A stretch of 64,000 bases of DNA from Prosthecobacter sp. Its GTDB lineage: Bacteria > Verrucomicrobiota > Verrucomicrobiia > Verrucomicrobiales > Verrucomicrobiaceae. A program made the translations under genes and the position numbers. Every line of letters begins with the position of its first letter. The first letter of the stretch is position 1. The notes under the pieces are model-generated. The model was not told the DNA's origin and made no database searches. It was given only the letters and a program-made list of their open reading frames with translations. The stretch lies in assembly GCA_019186985.1 (NCBI GenBank), contig JABARQ010000023.1:1-64000 (forward strand). Reading direction: 5' to 3'. Of the stretch, positions 14,484 through 23,862 are shown in pieces.

Positions 14484-14930
14484 TCAGGCCGCACGCCGCA
14501 CTTCCCAGGTGTGGATCGCCGGGTTGCAGATGTCGCGAACAAAAGGTGCGTCAGGGGCGTTGTCACCAAAGACATAGATGCGCTTGCGCAGGGTGAGCCG
14601 GGTGATGGTGAAGCCCGGGTTTTGCAGCGACCTGAAATAACCGAGGATGGTCTCCTTTTCCAGGTCCAGCGCGCCACCCTTCATGCCGTAGTCGAGAACG
14701 AAGGCCGCCTTCTCAAAAGCGGGTGTCGTGGCGTCCCGGATCTCCTGGCTGATCGGATCGAGAAGCACCTGGCGCACAAAGGCCTCCAGAGCCTGGGTGT
14801 CGCCCTCATAGTCCACCCGATAAACATTGCCCTCACGGAAGGTCAGCTTCTGCGCCAGGGGGGCGTAAAGCAGCTTCTGGCAGTCGCTTTCGTGATCAAA
14901 TTTGCCGAGGATTTCGAAGGCTTGGGTCAT
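14484..14930 (-). CDS. PurS-like domain protein (possible FGAM synthase accessory)
   Basis: This is a 148-aa cytoplasmic protein starting at ATG 14930. Two segments recall the N-terminal PurS-like part of clade II PurL proteins. The first is VYRVDYEGDTQALEAFV followed by LLDPISQEI. The second is FVLDYGMKGGALDLEKETIL followed by a hydrophobic beta strand. PurS holds glutaminase and synthetase parts of phosphoribosylformylglycinamidine synthase together in purine synthesis. I see no PurL or PurQ nearby, so the role is uncertain. It is divergent from purine nucleoside phosphorylase, which fits a purine theme. The identification is from remembered family patterns and needs a profile search. Confidence 0.45.
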   Translation of the reverse strand: MTQAFEILGKFDHESDCQKLLYAPLAQKLTFREGNVYRVDYEGDTQALEAFVRQVLLDPISQEIRDATTPAFEKAAFVLDYGMKGGALDLEKETILGYFRSLQNPGFTITRLTLRKRIYVFGDNAPDAPFVRDICNPAIHTWEVRRAA

Positions 14931-15020
14931 GGTCCGGCCTTGCCTAGCGAGGAGACGGGCGGCTGCAACGAGGGATTCGCGGCGGGTTGCACCACGGCAA
15001 TCCCGGGGGATGATCCGCCC

Positions 15021-15785
15021 ATGAGCCTCGACCTGATCTCCGCAGCCCGACCGGACACCGCCATCATCCTGGGATCGGGCCTGGGCAGCGTGGCCGGGGC
15101 CTTGGGGGTGGAGGCCGAAGTGCCGTTTGCCGAGGTGCCCGGCCTGGGCGCCTCCACCGTGCCGGGTCACGCCGGCCGCCTGGTGCTCTGCCGACTCACC
15201 GGCCGGGCTGTGCTCGTCGCCCAGGGCAGGCGGCATTTGTATGAAGGCCTGAGCGCCTATGAAGCCGCCGCCGGCATCCGGTTCATGCACGGCCTGGGCG
15301 TCCGCCGGGTGGTGCTGACCAACGCCGCCGGGGCCATCAACGCCGGGTTTGAAGTCGGCGGCCTCATGCTGATCACCGATCATCTCAACCTTCAGGGCAC
15401 CTCCCCGCTGCTGGGCGGGCCGCATTTTCATGACATGAGCGAGGTGTATTCCAGATCCTGGCGCGAACGCTTCCAGCAAGCCGCCAGCGGGCTCGGCCTG
15501 AAGCTGCATGAAGGCGTGTACGCCGCCTTGTTAGGCCCGCAGTATGAAACCCCGGCGGAAATCCGCATGCTGCGAACTCTCGGGGCGGATGCGGTCGGCA
15601 TGTCCACGGTGCCGGAGGCCATCCAGGCCAGGGCGCTTGGGATGGAGGTGGCCGGCCTTTCCATGCTCACCAACTGGGCCGCCGGGCTGAAGCCTCAGAC
15701 GCTCGATCATCGTGAAGTCGTGGCCGTGGGCAGGCAGGCCTCCCAGGATCTTGCCCGGCTGCTGAAGACTGCCCTGGCCTCCTGA
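15021..15785 (+). CDS. punA: Purine nucleoside phosphorylase (trimeric PNP family)
   Basis: This 254-aa protein starts at ATG 15021 (MSLDLISAARPD). It is a cytoplasmic enzyme that splits purine nucleosides with phosphate into base and ribose-1-phosphate. Family motifs are present: GSGLG near the N-terminus, GHAGRL, GRRHLYEG, TNAAGAIN, HLNLQG, GPQYETPAEIR and GADAVGMSTVPE. The Glu and Asn used for base recognition appear to be retained (YETPAE and LTNWAAG). The length is normal for the trimeric PNP class. The YicC gene follows 49 bp downstream on the same strand. Confidence 0.88.
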   Translation: MSLDLISAARPDTAIILGSGLGSVAGALGVEAEVPFAEVPGLGASTVPGHAGRLVLCRLTGRAVLVAQGRRHLYEGLSAYEAAAGIRFMHGLGVRRVVLTNAAGAINAGFEVGGLMLITDHLNLQGTSPLLGGPHFHDMSEVYSRSWRERFQQAASGLGLKLHEGVYAALLGPQYETPAEIRMLRTLGADAVGMSTVPEAIQARALGMEVAGLSMLTNWAAGLKPQTLDHREVVAVGRQASQDLARLLKTALAS

Positions 15786-15834
15786 GTGCAAGCCGGGCTT
15801 GCCTCGCCAAACACCAGGGCTTAGGTCGCCCGCC

Positions 15835-16716
15835 ATGAAAAGCATGACAGGATTTGGCCGCGGCGAGGCCCGGCAGGAAAGCACCAGCACCACCTGGGTG
15901 GTCGAGTGCGCCAGCGTCAACCGCAAGCAGCTCGAGGTCAGCGTCAGCCTGCCCCGTGAAATCGGCGACCTGGAGACGCAGGTGCGCAACCAGGTTTCCG
16001 CCCTCTGCTCGCGCGGCCGTATCAACGTCCATGTCCGCTCCAGCCAGGGCGGCGCCATCGGCACGATGCCGCGCATCGACGAAGCACTCGCCGCCTCCTA
16101 CGTCGAAAAGCTGCGTGACATGGCCCAGCGTCTGGGGATCGCGCCCGACCTGTCCCTGAGCGAAGTGGTGCGCCTGCCGGGCGTGCTGGTCAGCGAAGCC
16201 GCCGGGGCGCCGCCGGAGGAGGTCTGGCCCTTTCTGCAAACCGCCCTCGCCGCCGCCCTGGAACAGCTCGTGGTCATGCGCTCGGCGGAAGGCGTCAACC
16301 TGCGCGCTGACATCGAATCGCGCCTGAACAACATTGAGAACCTGGCCGCACGCATTGCGGAGCTGGCCCCCACCGTGCCGGAGCACCAGCGCCAGGTCCT
16401 GCACCAGCGTCTTCAGCAGGCCGGGCTGCCGATTCCCCTGGAGGACGAGCGCCTGGTCAAGGAGATCGCCCTCTTTGCCGACCGCACCGACATCTCCGAG
16501 GAGATCTCCCGCGCCTCCAGCCACCTCAAGCAGTTCCGCAGCTACCTGGCCTCCGCAGAGCCGGTGGGCCGCAGCCTCGACTTCCTGGTGCAGGAGTTCT
16601 TCCGTGAGTTCAACACCATGGGCTCCAAGTGCAACCACGCCGCCATCGCCCACCACGTCGTCGCCGCCAAGACCGAGCTGGAGAAGATCCGCGAGCAGGT
16701 GCAGAACGTCGAGTGA
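15835..16716 (+). CDS. yicC: YicC family endoribonuclease
   Basis: This 293-aa protein starts at ATG 15835 with MKSMTGFGRGEA, the signature start of YicC proteins. The C-terminal DUF1732-like part (RELNTMGSK-type motif, here FREFNTMGSKCNHA, then KTELEKIREQVQNVE) is complete. YicC proteins are reported endoribonucleases that affect small-RNA turnover and stationary-phase survival. In many bacteria the gene lies beside guanylate kinase; here it follows a PNP gene with a 49-bp gap. Confidence 0.88.
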   Translation: MKSMTGFGRGEARQESTSTTWVVECASVNRKQLEVSVSLPREIGDLETQVRNQVSALCSRGRINVHVRSSQGGAIGTMPRIDEALAASYVEKLRDMAQRLGIAPDLSLSEVVRLPGVLVSEAAGAPPEEVWPFLQTALAAALEQLVVMRSAEGVNLRADIESRLNNIENLAARIAELAPTVPEHQRQVLHQRLQQAGLPIPLEDERLVKEIALFADRTDISEEISRASSHLKQFRSYLASAEPVGRSLDFLVQEFFREFNTMGSKCNHAAIAHHVVAAKTELEKIREQVQNVE

Positions 16717-16782
16717 CCGACAAAACGACGTCGGTTGCCGCCGGGTTGTTATACCCATCCCTCCAGCCCCGTATGTCCTTCC

Positions 16783-18285
16783 ATGGACCGTCGTGACTTT
16801 CTCAAGACCAGCGCCGCCGCAGGCATGGCGCAGGCCCTCCTGCCAGCCAGGGCCGCCGCAGCGCGCCAGCCTGACTTGATCCGGACGGAAAACGCCCGGC
16901 CCGGCGCCAGCTTCCAGCTCACCCGGGTGATGCCGGACAACGCGAAGTCCTACCGCACCTCACTCATTGAAGGCTACTGCTCCAGGCAGTCCGTGAAGGC
17001 CGGCGAACAGCTCGACATCTTCGTCAGCACCCAGCCTGCCGCACGCTTTCAGATCGAGCTCTTCCGCATGGGCTACTATGGCGGTGAAGGCGCCCGCCTC
17101 ATGACCACGCTCGGCCCGTTTGACGGCAAACCGCAGCCGGTTCCCGAAATGGGCGAAAACCGCCTGCGCGAATGCCGCTGGCAGGCCTCGGCCAGCCTCA
17201 CCATTCCCGAGGACTGGCCCAGCGGCGTCTACCTCGGCCGGCTCAGCACGATCACCGCCGACCCCGACAAGCCCTACTGGCAGAGCTACGTCGTCTTCAT
17301 CGTCAAGGACGACCGCCCGGCCGACATCCTCTTCCAGTGCAGTGACAACACCTGGCAGGCCTACAACCGCTGGCCCGTCAATGAATCGCTCTACACCGAT
17401 CCTCGCGCCGCCCATGCCCCCGGCGTCAGCGTCAGCTTCGACCGGCCCTACGGCAAGTATGTCCAGATCTTCGAAAACCCGCTCAGCATCGGCAGCGGCG
17501 AGTTCCTCCTCTGGGAATACCCGCTCTGCTACTGGCTGGAGAAGGAGGGCTATGACGTCACCTACTGCTCCAATGTCGACAACCTCGACCCCGCCAACCT
17601 GGCGCGGGCAAAGACGATGATCAGCGCCGGCCATGACGAGTACTGGGACCTGCGCCAGTTCCACAACGTCAGGAAGGCGATCAACGACGGGCTCAGCGTC
17701 CTCTGGCTCTCCGCCAACGACGTCTACATGGTCACGCCCTTCACGCCCAGCGCCCAGGGCGCACCGAACCGCCGCCTCACCCGTGAAACCTGCTACGGCG
17801 AGTTCCGCGAGGAGGAGAAGGAGGCCTACTCCAAAGTGCTCGGCCCCTTTGAAAACCCCGGCCCGGACGAGCGAGAGATCATCGGCGCACGCACCATCGT
17901 GCCCTTCAACGGCGGCGGCGACTGGACCTGTGCAAAGCCGGACCACTGGCTCTTTGAAGGCACCGGCATGAAGAAGGGCGACAGCGTCCCCGGGCTCGTC
18001 GGCTGGGAGTTTCATGGCGACCCAGACACCGCACGCCAGGGTCTTGACGTGGTCGCCGAAGGCAACGTCTGGGCGGGCGGAACCCGGCTCGGCAGGTATG
18101 CCGCCACCGTCCTTGAAGGGCCGAAAAACAACATCGTCTTCAACGCCAGCACCATCTTCTGGTCCCAGGGCCTCGCCGATCCCCCGGGGCACATGATCCC
18201 CTGGAGCCATTATTCACGGCCGCACGGTCCGGACGCCCGGGTCCAGCAGATCACCCGCAACGCCCTGAAGCGCGCCCTGGCCTAG
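16783..18285 (+). CDS. Tat-exported N,N-dimethylformamidase beta-subunit-like protein
   Basis: This is a 500-aa protein starting at ATG 16783 (MDRRDFLKTSAAAGMAQALL), a clear Tat signal with RRDFLK. The mature part has a beta-rich N-terminal domain (RMGYYGGEGARLM) and then a domain like the large subunit of dimethylformamidase, with DILFQCSDNTWQAYNRWP, MISAGHDEYWD and GANDVY-type motifs. Such proteins are widespread in Actinobacteria and the PVC group, and most have no known substrate. The motif AGHDEYW is likely in the active-site region. No alpha subunit gene is nearby. The name describes similarity, not a proven activity. Confidence 0.7.
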   Translation: MDRRDFLKTSAAAGMAQALLPARAAAARQPDLIRTENARPGASFQLTRVMPDNAKSYRTSLIEGYCSRQSVKAGEQLDIFVSTQPAARFQIELFRMGYYGGEGARLMTTLGPFDGKPQPVPEMGENRLRECRWQASASLTIPEDWPSGVYLGRLSTITADPDKPYWQSYVVFIVKDDRPADILFQCSDNTWQAYNRWPVNESLYTDPRAAHAPGVSVSFDRPYGKYVQIFENPLSIGSGEFLLWEYPLCYWLEKEGYDVTYCSNVDNLDPANLARAKTMISAGHDEYWDLRQFHNVRKAINDGLSVLWLSANDVYMVTPFTPSAQGAPNRRLTRETCYGEFREEEKEAYSKVLGPFENPGPDEREIIGARTIVPFNGGGDWTCAKPDHWLFEGTGMKKGDSVPGLVGWEFHGDPDTARQGLDVVAEGNVWAGGTRLGRYAATVLEGPKNNIVFNASTIFWSQGLADPPGHMIPWSHYSRPHGPDARVQQITRNALKRALA

Positions 18286-18582
18286 ACCGGCTCTCAAAAT
18301 GTCTGCCTGATTCCCGTCGGCGGGGCAGCCTCATTGGCGGCGTCATTCGCTCGTCAGCTATTGTCCCAATAGCTTCCACGCTCTTTCCTTGCCACTGAAG
18401 CCTCCGCGTTCGCCGGTCATTTCAGACATTCTTTTTGAGAATCGGCCTAACCAAAGACGCGGAATCCGGCCGCACCATGTGCTGATCTTGTCGTTGGTTG
18501 GGCAGCCCTTGGCAAAGCCCGGCGCACCTGACATGACGGGCACGGGGGATCGTTGGTTTTCACGAACCCAACGCCGCCCGTG
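18286..18582. other. Intergenic region upstream of a DUF1501 gene
   Basis: Nothing gene-like is seen. The sequence is of mixed composition with no strong hairpin. It probably carries the promoter of the DUF1501 gene. Confidence 0.35.
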
Positions 18583-19899
18583 ATGAACACCCGCACCTCC
18601 CCCTTCCTCCGCCACGAACTCGACCGCCGCCGCTTCATGGCCGGCACCGCCCGTTCCCTCCTGGGCGTCGGCCTGCTGCCCGTCGGCGAGCACCTTTTTT
18701 CCGGCAAAGCCCTCGCCGCCGGTGAAGGCGCGGCCACCGCCAAGCAGGTGCCCACCGCCAAAAACGTCATCTTCCTCTACATGACCGGCGGCCAGAGCCA
18801 CCTCGACACCTGGGATCCCAAGCCTGGCAACACCGAGGTCATGGGCCCGACGAAGGCCATCAAGACCAGCGCCGACGGCGTCCAGGTGGGTGAATACCTG
18901 CCGCGCATGGCGAAGCAGATGCACCACGCCTGCGTGCTGAACGCCGTGGCGACCAACACGGCGGCCCATGAGCAGGCCAACTACTTCATGCACACCAGCT
19001 TCGGCCTGCGCAGCACCATCAAGCACCCCGGCATGGGCGCCTGGCTGAGCTTCTTCCAGGGCCCCGGCAACCCCGCCCTGCCACCCTATGTCTACATCGG
19101 CAATGACAGCCGCCACCCCGGCGCCGGTTTCTTCGCCAAAAAACACGGCCCGCTGATGGTCAACAACCCCGAGGCCGGCCTGCAGAACGTCCGAATTCCC
19201 AAGGGCATGACCGAGGACCGCTTCGCCGCCCGCCGTGATCTCGCAGACGTGCTCGACGCCGAATTCCAGGCCGAATGGGACACCCGGAGCGTCAAGGCCT
19301 ACAGCGACATGTATGACGACGCCGTGCGCCTGATGAAGAGCGAGGATCTCGTCGCCTTCGACCTCACCCAGGAGTCTGACGCCACCCGCCAGGGCTACGG
19401 CAAGGACACCTTCGGCCAGGGCTGCCTGCTCGCACGCCGTCTCGTCGAGCACGGCGTCCGCTTTGTCGAGGTCTCCTTCGGCAGCTGGGACACCCACACC
19501 GCCAACTTCATCAACACCCCGCGCCTCTGCGACACCTTCGACACCGCCGTCAGCGCCCTCGTCCAGGATCTGGAGGCACGCGGCCTGCTCAGCAGCACGA
19601 TGATCGTCGTCACCTCCGAGTTCGGCCGCACGCCGAAGATCAACCAGAACCAGGGCCGCGACCACTACCCGGTGTTCAGCTCCGTGCTCATCGGCGGCGG
19701 CATCAAGGGCGGCATGAAGTGGGGCTCCACGGACAAGAGCGGCGCCGCCCCCGTTGACGGCAAGGTCTCGCCCCCGGACATCAACGCAACGATTGGTTAT
19801 GCCCTCGGCCTGCCGCTGGACCAGGTGATCTACTCGCCGAGCAAGCGCCCCTTCACCGTCGCCGACAAGGGCCAGCCGCTGACCCATCTGTTCGCCTGA
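18583..19899 (+). CDS. DUF1501 domain protein, Tat-exported
   Basis: This is a 438-aa protein starting at ATG 18583 (MNTRTSPFLRHELDRRRFM). The RRRFMAG Tat motif is followed by a hydrophobic stretch, so export of the folded protein is expected. DUF1501 proteins belong to the alkaline-phosphatase/sulfatase-like fold. Visible motifs are FLYMTGGQSHLDTWDPKPG, a central GVRFVEV and WDTH segment, and EFGRTPKINQNQGRDHYPV, which contain the probable metal-binding Asp and His. The family is abundant in Planctomycetes and Verrucomicrobia, usually paired with DUF1549/DUF1553 or PVC cytochrome genes. No such partner is adjacent here. Confidence 0.82.
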   Translation: MNTRTSPFLRHELDRRRFMAGTARSLLGVGLLPVGEHLFSGKALAAGEGAATAKQVPTAKNVIFLYMTGGQSHLDTWDPKPGNTEVMGPTKAIKTSADGVQVGEYLPRMAKQMHHACVLNAVATNTAAHEQANYFMHTSFGLRSTIKHPGMGAWLSFFQGPGNPALPPYVYIGNDSRHPGAGFFAKKHGPLMVNNPEAGLQNVRIPKGMTEDRFAARRDLADVLDAEFQAEWDTRSVKAYSDMYDDAVRLMKSEDLVAFDLTQESDATRQGYGKDTFGQGCLLARRLVEHGVRFVEVSFGSWDTHTANFINTPRLCDTFDTAVSALVQDLEARGLLSSTMIVVTSEFGRTPKINQNQGRDHYPVFSSVLIGGGIKGGMKWGSTDKSGAAPVDGKVSPPDINATIGYALGLPLDQVIYSPSKRPFTVADKGQPLTHLFA

Positions 19900-20059
19900 A
19901 AGCCGGGTCCGGCCGCCGCTTCGCCACCAGACGGTTCATCGCCAGGATGAAGCCAATTCATCCAGCCAGGCACGGCCCCTGCGCATCCTGGGTTGCCAGC
20001 CCGGCGGGAGCGGGTAGTCTACGCGCCGCTCCAGTCCGGGCGGGCGTAATCCCCTCGAC

Positions 20060-21604
20060 ATGTCTGACCTGGTCAATCCCTTTCAAGAAACCCTCCTGTC
20101 GCGCCACCGCGCCGAGCCCTGCACCGTGGTCATTTTCGGCGCCACCGGCGACCTGACAAACCGCAAGCTCATCCCGGCCCTCTACAACGTGGCCGCCTGC
20201 GGCGACCTGCCGCCCCAGTTCAAGGTGGTCGGCTTCGCCCGCCGCGACAAGACGGACGAAATCTTCCGCAGCGAACTCGAAACCGGCAACCGCAAGAACT
20301 CCCGCCAGGGCCACAACGACGAGCTCTGGGACAGCTTCAGCCAGACCGTACACTACCACCGCAGCGAGTTCGAGGACCCGGCCGGCTACATCGGCCTGAA
20401 GATGCTGCTCGACAAGTTCGACAAGGAGCGCGGCGCCCCCGCCAACCGCCTGTTTTACCTCGCCTCCGCGCCCGAGGCCTTCAAGCCGATCCTGGAAATG
20501 CTCAAGGCCACCGGCCTCAACCAGGGCGTCGGCGGCAAGTGGGCCCGAGTGGTCTGTGAAAAACCCTTCGGCAAGGACCTCGCCACAGCCCGCGCCCTCA
20601 ACGAAACCGTCGCCGCCACCTTCGACGAAAAGGACACCTACCGCATTGACCACTACCTGGGCAAGGAGACCGCCCAGAACATCATGGTCCTGCGCTTTGC
20701 CAACGCCCTCTTCGAACCCACCTGGAACAGCCGCTACATCGACAACGTCCAGATCACCTGCGCCGAAAACCTCGGCATGGAAGGCGGCCGCGGCGGCTAC
20801 TACGACACCGCCGGCGCCCTGCGGGACATGGTCCAGAACCATCTCTTCCAGCTCCTCAGCCTCGTCGCCATGGAGCCTCCCACCGACCTCAGCGCCGACG
20901 CCGTCCGCGATGAAAAGGTGAAGGTCATCCGCGCCCTGCGTCCGCTCGTTGGCCCCGAGGCCGTCGGGGCCAACGTCATCCGCGCCCAGTACACCGCCGG
21001 CAGTGTCGACGGCGTTTCCAGGGTCGGCTACCGCCAGGAGGACCGAGTGAACCCCGAGTCGAAGACCGAGGCCTACGTCGCCCTGCGGCTCTACATCGAC
21101 ACCTGGCGCTGGCAGGGCGTGCCCTTTTACATCCGCGTCGGCAAGCAGCTGCCCAAGAAGGCCACCGAGATCAGCATCCATTTCAAAAAGCCGCCGCAGG
21201 TGCCCTTTGCCACCCAGAAAATGCTCGGTTCCAGCAGCGAAAACACCCTCGTCATCCGCATCCAGCCCGACGAAGGCGTCGCCCTGCGCTTCCTCTGCAA
21301 GCAGCCTGGCCAGGCCATGAACATGCAGCAGGTGAAGATGGACTTCCGCTACTCCTCCAGCTTCGGCAAGGCCAGCCCCGAGGCCTACGAGCGCCTCCTG
21401 CTCGACGCCATGGCCGGCGACGCCACCCTCTTCGCCCGCCGCGACGAAGTGGAGACCGCCTGGAAGTTCATCGACGAGCTCGAGCACGCCTGGCACAAGT
21501 CCGCCACTCCGCCGCCCATGTGCGAATATCCCGCCGGCAGCTGGGGCCCGAAGGAGGCCGACGACCTCCTCCGCGAAAACGGCCACGAATGGCGGCTGCT
21601 GTAA
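20060..21604 (+). CDS. zwf: Glucose-6-phosphate 1-dehydrogenase
   Basis: This 514-aa enzyme starts at ATG 20060. It oxidises glucose-6-phosphate to 6-phosphogluconolactone and makes NADPH in the oxidative pentose phosphate pathway. The NADP-binding motif is GATGDLTNRKL near residue 28. The substrate and active-site motif YRIDHYLGKE starts at about residue 194. FEPTWNSRYID and GRGGYYD also match. The length is normal. The assembly-factor gene opcA lies about 10 kb away rather than adjacent. No Shine-Dalgarno site is obvious. Confidence 0.95.
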   Translation: MSDLVNPFQETLLSRHRAEPCTVVIFGATGDLTNRKLIPALYNVAACGDLPPQFKVVGFARRDKTDEIFRSELETGNRKNSRQGHNDELWDSFSQTVHYHRSEFEDPAGYIGLKMLLDKFDKERGAPANRLFYLASAPEAFKPILEMLKATGLNQGVGGKWARVVCEKPFGKDLATARALNETVAATFDEKDTYRIDHYLGKETAQNIMVLRFANALFEPTWNSRYIDNVQITCAENLGMEGGRGGYYDTAGALRDMVQNHLFQLLSLVAMEPPTDLSADAVRDEKVKVIRALRPLVGPEAVGANVIRAQYTAGSVDGVSRVGYRQEDRVNPESKTEAYVALRLYIDTWRWQGVPFYIRVGKQLPKKATEISIHFKKPPQVPFATQKMLGSSSENTLVIRIQPDEGVALRFLCKQPGQAMNMQQVKMDFRYSSSFGKASPEAYERLLLDAMAGDATLFARRDEVETAWKFIDELEHAWHKSATPPPMCEYPAGSWGPKEADDLLRENGHEWRLL

Positions 21605-21785
21605 GGTCAAGCATGCTGTCTCTGCGCAACAGGCCATCCAGCCTACGAAGCCGCTCCGCACCACCCCTGCCCGCCAACAAAGCGGACGCGACGCAGCGCG
21701 TCCCTACCACCCGGCAGAGCCGACCTGCGTTTCGACCAAAAATGTCCGGGGCACGAAGGTGCAGGGAGGCGGGCGATTTGGATGC
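21605..21785. other. Intergenic region with a small inverted repeat
   Basis: Arms 21684-21690 and 21697-21703 (GGACGCG and CGCGTCC) form a small hairpin just downstream of zwf. GC-rich palindromes of this kind recur between genes in related genomes, and it may serve as a weak terminator. No gene is seen. Confidence 0.4.
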
Positions 21786-23693
21786 TCAGCCTTTCAAATA
21801 CACCCGGGAGCCTTCGACTTGAGCCATCCTGTCAGCCTGCCGCTTCAGCTCTTTTTCGCGGGTGAACACAATGCACGATCCTTCGATCTCAAGCTTGGCC
21901 AGCACACGTTGCACAAGCCTGCCATTCGCACCGTCCAGGCGGAGCTTCCACCATGGGACCTTGATGCGCAGGGCGATCAGATGCATCGGAACATGCTTCA
22001 GATGCTTCGTGACCTTGCGGACACACCAAGCCTCCGCCACGGCCTTTTCAGCCTCCAGGATCCTCCTGAGCTGCATGATGCAAGCCTCTCCAAGCTGATG
22101 GTGCTCATAGACATCCGTCAGCAGGAGCAGGTCCCGCTCGCCTTGGGCCTCCGCCATCCTTCCTTCATAAGCCTCCCAGCGCCGACGAAGGACCTCAAGC
22201 TGCTCCTTGTTGCCATGTCGATGGTGATAGCCCCCGATCAGCTGCAGGGCCGACTCCTCCCAGCTTCCGTCGATGGACAGCGCCTTTTCAAGGTCCTCCA
22301 GCCCCCCTGACTCATCCTGGCTGACACGATGGGCCCCGCGGGCAAACAATGCGCCGGCATGAGCAGGATCCAAGGCCAGGATCTCGTGAATCAAGGGCTG
22401 TGCGGCGGCGGACCCCTCAAGGCCGGCCGTGGCATCGGCACGTTTCCAGAGCACCGCAACCTGGTCAACGGCCTTGCCTGCCTCCGAGTCAGCCGAAGGC
22501 GCTTCAATCACTGCGGCAAGCTTCTCCGCCTCCGCATGCCGTTCCTTCCATCGTTCACATGCTTCCACGGCCCATTCGCGCCCCAGCGAGGCGGACAAGA
22601 CCTCCTCCTGTGCCCCCAGATAGTACGCGGCGGCAGTCTCCCCTGAAAGCTTCGGCATCATCCCACGCTGCTCCTCGGAAGGGAGTTCGCCAAGCGCATC
22701 AAGCCGTTCACGCAGACAGGGATGCGTGTCCGCCGTCGTCGTGTTCATCAGGTAGGACTGGCGCATCCATTTCTCAGCCTTCTCTGGATCCGGCCCACGA
22801 CGCAGATGATCAGGAAGTTCGCTGTAGATGTTTGCCGGTGGCTCGGCTTCCCGGGCGGCGCGCATGTAGACATCATGCCAGAAGGACTCGTCCAGATGCC
22901 TGCTGTAGACTGAAATCCGCTTGAGGGCCGAAGCCATGTTGGTTTTGCCCGCCACTCGTGCCGCAAGAGCATCCGCAGCGTATTCATTGGCACGGGAGAG
23001 CACAAAGGCACGGGCATTGAAACGCGGCCAGAACCAGCCGATGAAAACGGTGAGTATCTTCACGCCGCCCGTCTGCTGCCTGGCCAGCTGCTCAAAAAGG
23101 CGCTCCCAGGACTGACGCAGCCGGTAAAGCCAGTTTCCAAAACGCCCGTGCCCGCCGGCCAGATGGGCGAATTCATGGGCAAGCACGGCTTCAAACTCTG
23201 CCGGGGTCATGCTGTGCATCAAAGGCAGGCCGATGATGAGGAAGTTCTTATGCCAGCCAAACATCCCCAGCCTGGGATGCTGGACCACCGCCGCATTATA
23301 CTCCCCCGTCAGAAGAACCTTGTGAAAACGGGTCGAACCAATCCTCTTCCTGAGCTGCTCAATCAAGGACATCAGCCCGGGTGCGTTGGAACGGCGGAGC
23401 TCAAGTCCTTCCGGCGCCCGCAGACGAACACAAAGCGCACGCAGGATTGCCAGGGACAAGCCTCCAAATAGCAGCCCAAAAACCAAGGCCAGCTTGATGG
23501 TTGCGGCGTTGGGATGCGTGATCACCAGCCCCGCAAGCCCGAAGGTCAATGCCAGTGAACAAAGAAACACGGCAAGCAAATAGGCAAATCCCAGGCAGGC
23601 CAGCAGGCCCGTGCCCCAGACAAACCAGTTGGGATGCTTTTTCTCAGCCGCTTCCAGTCGGCGCACATGTTCTTCAAATCGTTCCGAGGTCAT
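21786..23693 (-). CDS. M48 family membrane metallopeptidase with TPR-like C-terminus
   Basis: This 635-aa protein starts at ATG 23693 (MTSERFEEHV). Two or three transmembrane segments lie near residues 25-100 (LLACLGFAYLLAVFLCSLAL and LALVFGLLFGGLSLAIL). The peptidase domain has the zinc motif HEFAHLAGGH, with the further Glu ligand likely in RANEYAADALAAR, both typical of the M48/HtpX fold. The remaining ~250 aa are helical with repeat-like segments (HAGALFARGAHRVSQDE) that resemble TPRs. It probably acts on membrane or envelope proteins. The substrate is unknown. Confidence 0.8.
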   Translation of the reverse strand: MTSERFEEHVRRLEAAEKKHPNWFVWGTGLLACLGFAYLLAVFLCSLALTFGLAGLVITHPNAATIKLALVFGLLFGGLSLAILRALCVRLRAPEGLELRRSNAPGLMSLIEQLRKRIGSTRFHKVLLTGEYNAAVVQHPRLGMFGWHKNFLIIGLPLMHSMTPAEFEAVLAHEFAHLAGGHGRFGNWLYRLRQSWERLFEQLARQQTGGVKILTVFIGWFWPRFNARAFVLSRANEYAADALAARVAGKTNMASALKRISVYSRHLDESFWHDVYMRAAREAEPPANIYSELPDHLRRGPDPEKAEKWMRQSYLMNTTTADTHPCLRERLDALGELPSEEQRGMMPKLSGETAAAYYLGAQEEVLSASLGREWAVEACERWKERHAEAEKLAAVIEAPSADSEAGKAVDQVAVLWKRADATAGLEGSAAAQPLIHEILALDPAHAGALFARGAHRVSQDESGGLEDLEKALSIDGSWEESALQLIGGYHHRHGNKEQLEVLRRRWEAYEGRMAEAQGERDLLLLTDVYEHHQLGEACIMQLRRILEAEKAVAEAWCVRKVTKHLKHVPMHLIALRIKVPWWKLRLDGANGRLVQRVLAKLEIEGSCIVFTREKELKRQADRMAQVEGSRVYLKG

Positions 23694-23862
23694 TCGGCAG
23701 GCCAATACCGGCAACCCCGCCAGACGTCAGCAAAATAATCAGCAGTTCGCCTAAGCCCTTAAATCAACGGACAGTCCACAAGGGAAATGACACGGTCCTT
23801 CATGCCGTAAAAGGCCCGTCGCCGCTTGTCTCGTTTCGAGTCCAACACGACAAGGATGCCCC

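Noticed and set aside
14930-15509. N-terminal extension of the PurS-like ORF to 341 aa
   Set aside because: The extra part is antisense to the purine nucleoside phosphorylase gene, so the ATG at 14930 is the likely start.
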